Below, one piece after another: positions 37,897-45,879 of a stretch of 64,000 bases of DNA. Position numbers and translations under genes: made by a program. Numbering within the stretch: the stretch's first letter is position 1; each line of letters opens with the position of its first letter. The stretch comes from Formosa sp030427735 (lineage in GTDB: Bacteria > Bacteroidota > Bacteroidia > Flavobacteriales > Flavobacteriaceae): assembly GCF_051200825.1 (NCBI RefSeq), contig NZ_CP195158.1, forward strand, positions 2,418,001 to 2,482,000, given 5' to 3'. The notes below the pieces were generated by a model. That model was not told the DNA's origin, ran no database searches, and saw only the letters and a program-made list of their open reading frames with translations.

Positions 37897-40161
37897 TTAC
37901 ATTGTATTGATAAGAGTCCAAATACCTTTAAACCCTGTATCTATTTTTATTGTTTTTGTTTTATTGAAATCCATTTCGTCTGTACAATTTACCGACTCCA
38001 AATACATCGGAATTTCGGTATTCGCCTTTACCCAAACAGGCATGTCGCTTAAATTTGATTTAAACGATTTAAGCCATTTTTGACCTTCCATACGTTCCCC
38101 GGTAAAGAAATTCACCCAATTTCCCTCGGGTAAATACACTTGTCTTGTGTTTTCTGAATTCATAATTGGAGCCACCAAAAAATCGTCTCCAAAATAATAC
38201 TGGTCGTCAATGTGCCAACACATGCTGTCTTCTGGATGGTGCATAAGCAGGGCGCGTAGTACAGGGTATCCTGTTGTTGTGGTTAACTTGCTTTGTTCCC
38301 AAATATAAGGTAACAAGGCGTAGCGTAATTTCCACCAAGACCTTACTATATCAGCAATTTCTGGATAATAATAAGGTTCCCGTTTAGACGTTCCATGATA
38401 GCGAATATGCGAAGTAAACACTCCAAATTGAGTCCAACGCACATACAAATCGTCTGGAATTACGGCATTCATAAAATCAGGAACACCATGAAAACCAGGT
38501 ACGTCGTGACTCCAAAACCCAAATCCAGATAATCCTAAATGCAGACCTCCTTTTAAAGAGCCAGCCATACCATCCCAAGATGCTGCTGCATCTCCACCCC
38601 AGTGAATAGGGTATCTTTGGCAACCAGCCCAACCTGCTCTTGCCCATACTAGCCCGTCGCCAGTCACTTCTTTAGTAACTTCGAAAGCTGCTTTTTGATA
38701 TAGTAAAGCATATAAGTTATTGAGCTTTTCTGGCGACATGTTATGGTAAACGGCATCCATATGTATTTCTTCACCAAAATCGGTTTTTATAGCCGCAACC
38801 CCCATATCTAAAAGATTCCGAAGTAAATCTTTATACCAATTAACCGCTTTAGGGTAGGTAAAATCTATAGTTCCTGCATAATCTAACGTACTAAAATTAG
38901 AACCATCTTGTTCTTTTTTAGTCTTAACAGTACACATGTAATGTTGTTGCTTCGCTTCAGTATATTGCTCGGCATCTTCGGCAATATATGGCAATTGCCA
39001 CAGACTAATACGATAGCCTTTTTCCTTTAAATTGCTAATGAATTGTTTCGGATTTGGAAAGCGTTCTGGATTAAATTTCCATTCGCATAACCAATCGGTT
39101 TCGAACCAGCCCGTATCTAAATGAATAACATCGCAAGGGTAATCTTCTAACCGCAATCGGTAACAAATCTCGTTAACCTCATCTGCCGAGAAATAGGTCA
39201 TTCTACTCATCCAAACACCAAAACTCCATAATGGCGGCACTTCTGGAAACCCTGTAAGTTGTTTATAATTATAAATAATGCGTTCGGGTGTCTCCCCTGC
39301 CATTAAAAACAAATCTAACACAGGCTCTTCGGTTAATATTTGTACCGATCGTGTAGAAAAATCTGTAAGCGATAATTTACTGTAGGCCGAGGTATGCATA
39401 AATAAACCGTAACCTTCGCTAGACAAATAAAATGGGATATTTTTATAGGTTCTTTTATTATTTACACCCTGTCCATCCTGATTTTTAAGTTGAAACGTAT
39501 GCCCCGATAAATCCATTTTAGAAAAGCGTTCGCCAGTGCCTACAAACTTTTCGTCTGGTTTTGCGGCAAAGGACATGGTACTTTTATCTGGAATGCCGTT
39601 TTTTGTAATAAACGCCAAAGACATGGCATCCATACGTCTTGGAAAAAACTGATCGTGTCCACTTACTTGTATTGACGTAACACCATCGGGATATAATACG
39701 GCTTCGAAAGATTCTTGTGGCGCAGGCAATAAATCGCTCCAATAATCAATTTTTGGAGTCGATAAATCTATTTTAGCCTTAATAACGCCTGTGGTATCTT
39801 CTATAATCCAATGATTTTCGAAAACCGTAAATTGTAATGCAGTTTCGGTTACCTCGTCGGCCATTTGTAACATTTCGGAATCGTCTTCCACAGTGCCATC
39901 AAAAGCGATGCTTAAACGTAAAATAGATGAACCATAAGCGCGAATTATAACCTGATATGATTTACGCGCGATTGTTTCGTCTGGAACAATTTCGTTAGAT
40001 ACTTGCTGTGCCTGAAAGGGTACTGTTAACATAACGCCCAAACCATTTTGGGATATTGCAGTAGGTTTACAGGATTTCCAAAGTTTTGAAACACCAACTT
40101 CTTGGGATAAGTCGGTATCAAAATCTAGAAAATCGAAAAATTGATGGTTGGTTTGTTTCAT
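37897..40161 (-). CDS. GH31 alpha-xylosidase (YicI-like), cytoplasmic
   Basis: A 754-residue GH31 enzyme without a signal peptide. The nucleophile is Asp461 in AIKTDFGEEI, identical to the KTDFGE motif of E. coli YicI, and the acid/base is Asp524 in HWGGDAAASW. The N-terminal beta-sandwich, TIM barrel from about residue 310 and C-terminal sandwiches are all present. It would release alpha-xylose from imported oligosaccharides and feed the xylose operon at 48-56 kb. It is 25 bases after the beta-helix/mutarotase gene and 24 bases before the PhyH gene. YicI-type enzymes are alpha-xylosidases; alpha-glucosidase activity is possible but less likely given the KTDFGE context. Confidence 0.86.
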   Translation of the reverse strand: MKQTNHQFFDFLDFDTDLSQEVGVSKLWKSCKPTAISQNGLGVMLTVPFQAQQVSNEIVPDETIARKSYQVIIRAYGSSILRLSIAFDGTVEDDSEMLQMADEVTETALQFTVFENHWIIEDTTGVIKAKIDLSTPKIDYWSDLLPAPQESFEAVLYPDGVTSIQVSGHDQFFPRRMDAMSLAFITKNGIPDKSTMSFAAKPDEKFVGTGERFSKMDLSGHTFQLKNQDGQGVNNKRTYKNIPFYLSSEGYGLFMHTSAYSKLSLTDFSTRSVQILTEEPVLDLFLMAGETPERIIYNYKQLTGFPEVPPLWSFGVWMSRMTYFSADEVNEICYRLRLEDYPCDVIHLDTGWFETDWLCEWKFNPERFPNPKQFISNLKEKGYRISLWQLPYIAEDAEQYTEAKQQHYMCTVKTKKEQDGSNFSTLDYAGTIDFTYPKAVNWYKDLLRNLLDMGVAAIKTDFGEEIHMDAVYHNMSPEKLNNLYALLYQKAAFEVTKEVTGDGLVWARAGWAGCQRYPIHWGGDAAASWDGMAGSLKGGLHLGLSGFGFWSHDVPGFHGVPDFMNAVIPDDLYVRWTQFGVFTSHIRYHGTSKREPYYYPEIADIVRSWWKLRYALLPYIWEQSKLTTTTGYPVLRALLMHHPEDSMCWHIDDQYYFGDDFLVAPIMNSENTRQVYLPEGNWVNFFTGERMEGQKWLKSFKSNLSDMPVWVKANTEIPMYLESVNCTDEMDFNKTKTIKIDTGFKGIWTLINTM

Positions 40162-40186
40162 TATATTTTTTATAATCTTTTCTAAA

Positions 40187-42697
40187 CTATTCGTTGCTCG
40201 TTTGGAGCGGTTTTAAAAACACCCACGTTTCTCCTGGTTTTGCGCCTTCAATTCCTGTTTGATACTTTTTCATTAAAGCATTCCACTCCTCGACTTTAGG
40301 ATTATTTTCGGTAGTTTTGGGGTTTAGTTCTTCTAGGGTACTTGTTTCAGGAATACTAATTACCAATAGTAATTGCCTGTTATTTTTAAACACTTGCAGC
40401 TGCTGAAAATTAGCATTACAAAACCCTTGGGCAACCTCTGGCCAGTCTTTAAACTGGATGTTGTGGTATTCCAAATATTCGTTTTGCAACTGGGCATTAT
40501 CTACCAAATTTGCCGTTAACAAGACATGTTTCCATTGGGGTGCCAAATTGGTATCTTTACACCTTTCGTATTTGTTAAAATTATATACGGGTACATCGTA
40601 AGCTTTAATTTTAGCAGTAGGATATTCTACCTCTAAACGTTGCTGTAACAAGTCTATATGATTTAGTTTGCCATACAATACCAAATGATTATTCCATTGG
40701 TACAATTGTGGCGCTATAACCCCATGTTTAGTCGCAATCGATTGAATTTCACTCGCGGAAAAATCAGTCCCAATTAACTCTAAAGCAGCGTAATGTAGGA
40801 CTTCCTGTAACGGCCATTCTCTATCGGTTACTACTTCGGTTTTTAAATGTTGATAAGGCTTACGAATACCTGCATTCGCTTTAATGCTATCGGCCACATA
40901 GGCGTTATTATTTTGCCATACATTATCTGGGCCATTAGCATTTTGAAGGAATTTTTCTGATGGCACCCAATTGTTTTCGACAGTAAAATACGACGAGCCT
41001 TCGTCTGTATATAAATAAAACCAATGGTACGGATCGTGGGCATACGGATTATAATAAATATCTTCTACAACATTCTCTGTTATCACACTTTTAGGCTGTG
41101 CCGACAAAGTATAAATTGCAGCAACATCGTAAAGATGTTTCCCGTAATGATGGATGTAATTGCCCTTTACCGTATTGTTTTGCATAACATTTACAGTCTT
41201 GGTCCATCCCCAACCCAAACCAATACCTGTATACGAAACCTCCGAAATTTCGTTATGGGCAATAGTAATATCCTTTACAAAGCCTGCACTAATTCCAACA
41301 GTCCCCCAATCTTCATTGGTTACATCGGTAATTAAATTATCGGTAATGCGCTCGTATTCGCAAATTTCTCTGCTATCTTTAGGATTGTAAGGCAAATGTG
41401 TTTCGAATGCTTCGTCTGAAAACACACCTACATTAATTCCGCTGCCCCCAATATCTTTAAACAGATTACCTGAAACAACATTGTGCTTCGTCCCTCTATG
41501 TAAGTCTAATCCGGTTGAAGATAAATGTGTAAACTCGCAACCTTCAACTAACAAATTATGAGCGTAATTTATTTCCATGGCAGCTCTTGGTCTACCAATC
41601 CACCCCTGATTTTCTAAACCAGCCTTATCGGGCGTACCTGGAACTTTCAACTTATAGGCATCCAATAAATACATTCCTGCTTGCAACGGCACGTGACCTT
41701 GTTCTGAAGGGCGCAGCCAATTACTATGTTGAAATGAAATACCTTTAAAATGTACATGTTCTACCAGGTTATCTATGGTTCCTTTAACCGTTACCAAATT
41801 TTCTAGTACAGGTACTACTACCTCTAAATTATTAAGCTGTTCGCCTTTTCGTGGGTAATAATACAGTTTTGCATTTGCCTTGTCTAAATACCATTCGCCC
41901 GGCTCGTCTAAGAATGCTAAAGCATTATTTAGATAGAATGGTGAGTTTCCAGTGGTTTTGGATATCCAAGGAGCTGGCCAAGGGTGTTCGCTTTGTATTT
42001 TGCTTTCTGGTTGTAAGAACGATAATTTAGCACTATCGCCTTTTACTTCAATATCCGAAATACGTAAGTTGGCTATTGCCCACCACTGCTGAATACACAT
42101 TTCCATGCCTGCCTCATAGGCTAACGATTTATTTTCTAATGGAATCCAACAGGTTTCTGACGCTTTATCCCAAGACAAAATACGATTCATTTTACTTCCT
42201 GTAGTCGATTTTGCTCGTGTTGCTTTTACACCATTAACCCACAATTGTCTGTAATTTAACAATGTTCCTGCTTGTTTTGGGGCATCGGCCACCCAAACAG
42301 TCCCCGATTTTAACCCGTTTACAGAGCCCGCTTTTTTCCAATTAGGCACACGCATCCCACCACTAATTATGGGTTTAGAATCCTTATAGGCTTCAATTAT
42401 TGTTGGGCTTGTTGCTGTACCAGAATCTTCTGGACGGATAAATATTGGTGTATTTAAAAAATAAGTCCCTTCTAATAAAATGATTCGAATACCATTTGCT
42501 ATTCCAGAATCTTTTAATCGGCGTAATTCTCGGGCTTTTCTCAAGGCCATATTTAAAGTAGCCAAAGGCGCCACTTTTGTACCTTCGTGAGTATCGTTTC
42601 CGTTAATACTTACCCAAATTTCTGTAGCGCAAGCATTATAAACTACCCCTAAAAGTAATACTATACTAAAACAAAAAGCTCTTGTAAGCTTTATCAT
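40187..42697 (-). CDS. exported right-handed beta-helix protein (GH141-like) fused to an L-rhamnose mutarotase-like domain
   Basis: An 836-residue protein with signal peptide (FCFSIVLLLGVVYNACA). Residues about 25-620 are a parallel beta-helix with a pectate-lyase-like opening (EIWVSINGNDTHEGT, PLATLNMALRKARE) and many NNxVxGN turns, as in GH141 and other beta-helix glycosidases. Residues 636-836 differ: the last 115 or so resemble L-rhamnose mutarotase (RhaM), with Tyr741 and His745 in EYLEYHNIQFKDWPEV spaced like Tyr18 and His22 of the E. coli enzyme, followed by NPKVEEWNALMKKYQ. The preceding 80 residues may be a second, degenerate ferredoxin-like unit. Known GH141 proteins are fucosidases or xylanases. 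It is the first gene of the cluster. Confidence 0.72.
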   Translation of the reverse strand: MIKLTRAFCFSIVLLLGVVYNACATEIWVSINGNDTHEGTKVAPLATLNMALRKARELRRLKDSGIANGIRIILLEGTYFLNTPIFIRPEDSGTATSPTIIEAYKDSKPIISGGMRVPNWKKAGSVNGLKSGTVWVADAPKQAGTLLNYRQLWVNGVKATRAKSTTGSKMNRILSWDKASETCWIPLENKSLAYEAGMEMCIQQWWAIANLRISDIEVKGDSAKLSFLQPESKIQSEHPWPAPWISKTTGNSPFYLNNALAFLDEPGEWYLDKANAKLYYYPRKGEQLNNLEVVVPVLENLVTVKGTIDNLVEHVHFKGISFQHSNWLRPSEQGHVPLQAGMYLLDAYKLKVPGTPDKAGLENQGWIGRPRAAMEINYAHNLLVEGCEFTHLSSTGLDLHRGTKHNVVSGNLFKDIGGSGINVGVFSDEAFETHLPYNPKDSREICEYERITDNLITDVTNEDWGTVGISAGFVKDITIAHNEISEVSYTGIGLGWGWTKTVNVMQNNTVKGNYIHHYGKHLYDVAAIYTLSAQPKSVITENVVEDIYYNPYAHDPYHWFYLYTDEGSSYFTVENNWVPSEKFLQNANGPDNVWQNNNAYVADSIKANAGIRKPYQHLKTEVVTDREWPLQEVLHYAALELIGTDFSASEIQSIATKHGVIAPQLYQWNNHLVLYGKLNHIDLLQQRLEVEYPTAKIKAYDVPVYNFNKYERCKDTNLAPQWKHVLLTANLVDNAQLQNEYLEYHNIQFKDWPEVAQGFCNANFQQLQVFKNNRQLLLVISIPETSTLEELNPKTTENNPKVEEWNALMKKYQTGIEGAKPGETWVFLKPLQTSNE

Positions 42698-43188
42698 GTT
42701 AAAATGATTTTAATTTAAATTATATTTTGATTTCTTTCTTTATTCAGAATAAGACGCTAAAAATTAGCCTCATAACTTCGCAATCGTTACCTATTCATCT
42801 TCATTTAATATTAAAACGCTAAAAAACAGGTTAATAAATTGTTGATTTTGTAAAAATAGAAAGTTAAATTTTATATTATTTATAAAATCGGACTTCAACC
42901 AAAACTAAAAAACCAAAGTCTAACACAACTCTCTGCAATAACAAACCTTAAAAAACGAAAGCATTAATACATCAATTAAAAATTATCGCAATCAATCTTC
43001 TTAATTATTTCATGGTATTTTTCCTAAAACAACAATAGAATGCTTTGTATTGTAACAAATAATCAATTGTGATTTTATACTTTCATTCTTAAGTAATTAA
43101 ATCTTATTTTTATCAGAGACATAACACAAACACTAGAGATTACTAACCACAACAAGTGGTAACATATTTAACTTTTGCTGCTCTTAAT
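42698..43188. other. divergent regulatory gap upstream of the glycan cluster
   Basis: About 490 very AT-rich bases between the cluster's first gene (minus) and the GH63-like gene (plus). It must carry the promoters of both, but no perfect TTTG/TAnnTTTG pair was found. No open frame of interest and no strong hairpin were seen. Confidence 0.4.
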
Positions 43189-45816
43189 ATGACACACAAT
43201 ATTTTTGAATTAGATAGATTATCTATTACAGATCCTTATAAAAGTTGGAAAAACTGGGGGCCATATCTTGCAGAAAGACAATGGGGCACCGTACGCGAAG
43301 ATTACAGCGATAATGGCGAGGCCTGGACGTTTGTTAATCACGATAAAGCCAGAAGTAATGCTTACCGTTGGGGCGAAGAAGGCATAGCAGGATTTTGCGA
43401 TGCACGCGAAATATTATGTCTGGCACCAGCCTTTTGGAACGGTAAAGACCCCATACTAAAAGAACGCCTGTTTGGCTTAACCAATAACGAAGGTAATCAT
43501 GGCGAAGATGTAAAAGAACTGTATTACCACTTGGTGTCGTCTCCAACCCATTCGTATTGTAAATACCTGTATAAATATCCTCAAAACGAATTCCCTTATG
43601 CCGAATTAATTGAAAAAAACAAACGAAGTAGAGACGAAAACGAATACGAGATTTTAGACACAACAGCATTTGATAACAATGCGTATTTTGATTGTTTTAT
43701 AGAATATGCCAAAGCAGATGTAGACGATATTCTTTTAAAAATTACCGTAATAAACAGAGGTACTAAAACGGCTCCAATTCATGTATTACCCCATTTATGG
43801 TATCGAAATTTCTGGAAACACAATAAAAAATTTTCCAGACCAAATATGAAAGCTACCGAAGAGGGTTACGTAGAAACCAGAAGTACGCGAAACGGAAAGT
43901 ATTTCTTTTATTTCGATAAAGGCACGCCTTTATTTTGCGAAAATGAAACCAACAATCAACTGGTTTATAATGTGCCTAACGATGTGCTTTATGTTAAAGA
44001 CGGAATTAACGACCATGTTGTTTCTGGAAAAAACACCGTCAATCCCGAAAAAAACGGTTCTAAATTAGCTATCTGGCATCAATTTATACTTCAACCCGGA
44101 GAAGCCAAAACGGTTAAAGTACGATTAAGTAAAAAGAAACTAGACGCTCCTTTTTTAAATTTCGATAAAATTGTGGCAGACCGCATAAACGATTGCGAGG
44201 CCTTTTACAACGATATTATAAAGAAAAACCTATCCAAACCACATAAATCCATTGTAAAAAGTGCATTTTCCGGATTATTATGGAGCAAGCAGTTTTATTA
44301 TTACGATGTCTTTAAATGGTTGTTTGGTGGTCCAGGAGAAACCACTCCTTACCGTTCTAACCTCCGAAATCACAACTGGCAACACCTTACCAACAGACAT
44401 ATTATCTCTATGCCCGACAAATGGGAATATCCGTGGTATGCCGCTTGGGATCTGGCTTTCCACATGGCGTCGTTTGTAGAGGTAGACCCCTACTTTGCCA
44501 AAGAGCAATTACTGTTGGTATTACGTGAAAATTACATGCACCCTAACGGACAAATTCCTGCTTACGAATGGAATTTTAGCGATGTTAATCCGCCAGTGCA
44601 TTCTTGGGCTGTTTGGACGGTTTACGAAAAAGACAAAAAACGCTACGGGCAAGGCGATATTCCATTTTTAGAAACCGCTTTCCAAAAACTACTAATAAAT
44701 TTTACTTGGTGGGTAAACCAAAAAGATAAAAACGGTACCGATTTATTTGAAGGCGGGTTTTTAGGCTTAGACAACATTGGTGTATTCGATCGCAACCACA
44801 TGCCAGAAGGTATAACGAGAATGCAGCAAGCCGATGCCACCAGCTGGATGGCCATGTTTACTCTTAACATGCTTAGAATGTCTTTAGAACTTTCTAAAAC
44901 CAATGCGATTTACGAAGAACACGCGGCAAAATTCTTTAGGCATTTCTTGAATATTGCCTGGGCCATGCACCATATCGGGAAGAAAAACCTATCGTTATGG
45001 GACGACGAAGATAATTTTTATTACGATGTTGTAGAAATGGCTACTGGAGCAACAGACCGGTTAAAAGTAAGATCGCTGGTTGGGATAATACCCATGTTCG
45101 CCGTAGAAATCATTCATAAAACGCTCTTTGATGAATTAAAAGATTTTAAATTAAGAGCTGTAGAAATTATTAAAACGCGCCCCGATTTAGCTTCGCTCAT
45201 TTCTAGAATTGAAGAAGTTAATGCCGACGGTAATTACTTATTTTCCATTATGCGTGGTTTCAGGTTAGAACACATTTTAAAACGCTTATTAGATGAAGAT
45301 GAATTTTTATCGGAATACGGTATTCGCTCTCTGTCTAAATATCACGAAAAACATCCGTACGTATTTCAACACCACGGGCATCACCAAATACAGTACGAGC
45401 CAGGAGAAAGTCGTTCTAATATGTTTGGTGGCAACTCCAACTGGCGCGGTCCTATTTGGCTACCGCTTAACTATATGATTATTCAATCGCTCAGAAAATA
45501 TTATAAATTTTATGGTGATTCTTACACTTATGAATTCCCAACAGGTTCAGGTAAAAAACTCAATCTAAAGCAAATTGCTAATGCACTAAGCAAGCGATTA
45601 ATAAAATTGTTTGAACGCAATACCAATGGTAAATACCAATACCATTCAGACGACCATAACCGCATGTACACCTCGAATGAAGACTTTAAACACCTCCATC
45701 TTTTTTACGAATTTTTTGATGGCGATACTGGGAAAGGTTTAGGAGCCTCGCACCAAACGGGATGGACTGCCTTAATTGGCAACCTTATTATGGAATTAGA
45801 AAACGAAGGGCAATAA
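43189..45816 (+). CDS. GH63/MGH1-like alpha-glucosidase, cytoplasmic
   Basis: The start is set at ATG 43189 (875 residues); a GTG at 43156 would add eleven residues that do not resemble the family. The N-terminal half is a beta-sandwich (YLAERQWGTVREDYSDNG, LPHLWYRNFW) and the C-terminal half an alpha/alpha barrel with YPWYAAWDLAFHM, PAYEWNFSDVNPPVH and RGPIWLPLNYMI, typical of the MGH1-like glycoside hydrolase clan. There is no signal peptide. Related enzymes cleave mannosyl- or glucosylglycerate or short alpha-glucosides, so a compatible-solute or storage role is possible. It is monocistronic and transcribed away from the glycan cluster, so a shared function is uncertain. Confidence 0.74.
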   Translation: MTHNIFELDRLSITDPYKSWKNWGPYLAERQWGTVREDYSDNGEAWTFVNHDKARSNAYRWGEEGIAGFCDAREILCLAPAFWNGKDPILKERLFGLTNNEGNHGEDVKELYYHLVSSPTHSYCKYLYKYPQNEFPYAELIEKNKRSRDENEYEILDTTAFDNNAYFDCFIEYAKADVDDILLKITVINRGTKTAPIHVLPHLWYRNFWKHNKKFSRPNMKATEEGYVETRSTRNGKYFFYFDKGTPLFCENETNNQLVYNVPNDVLYVKDGINDHVVSGKNTVNPEKNGSKLAIWHQFILQPGEAKTVKVRLSKKKLDAPFLNFDKIVADRINDCEAFYNDIIKKNLSKPHKSIVKSAFSGLLWSKQFYYYDVFKWLFGGPGETTPYRSNLRNHNWQHLTNRHIISMPDKWEYPWYAAWDLAFHMASFVEVDPYFAKEQLLLVLRENYMHPNGQIPAYEWNFSDVNPPVHSWAVWTVYEKDKKRYGQGDIPFLETAFQKLLINFTWWVNQKDKNGTDLFEGGFLGLDNIGVFDRNHMPEGITRMQQADATSWMAMFTLNMLRMSLELSKTNAIYEEHAAKFFRHFLNIAWAMHHIGKKNLSLWDDEDNFYYDVVEMATGATDRLKVRSLVGIIPMFAVEIIHKTLFDELKDFKLRAVEIIKTRPDLASLISRIEEVNADGNYLFSIMRGFRLEHILKRLLDEDEFLSEYGIRSLSKYHEKHPYVFQHHGHHQIQYEPGESRSNMFGGNSNWRGPIWLPLNYMIIQSLRKYYKFYGDSYTYEFPTGSGKKLNLKQIANALSKRLIKLFERNTNGKYQYHSDDHNRMYTSNEDFKHLHLFYEFFDGDTGKGLGASHQTGWTALIGNLIMELENEGQ

Positions 45817-45821
45817 AAAAA

Positions 45822-45857
45822 AAGCATCACCCTGAAACCATAATCAGGGTGATGCTT
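45822..45857. terminator. bidirectional terminator between the GH63-like gene and katG
   Basis: Perfect 14-bp stem AAGCATCACCCTGA (45822-45835) with TCAGGGTGATGCTT (45844-45857) and an 8-base loop. On the minus strand the stem is followed by a T run, so it ends katG transcription well. On the plus strand it lacks a T run but closes the convergent pair. Confidence 0.85.
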
Positions 45858-45879
45858 ACTATTAGTTTTGTCTGTATTT

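Noticed and set aside
11334..42697. ulvan-degradation locus
   Set aside because: The rhamnose and xylose links fit ulvan, but there are no sulfatases, no ulvan lyase families and no GH105 in the window; pectic families fit better.
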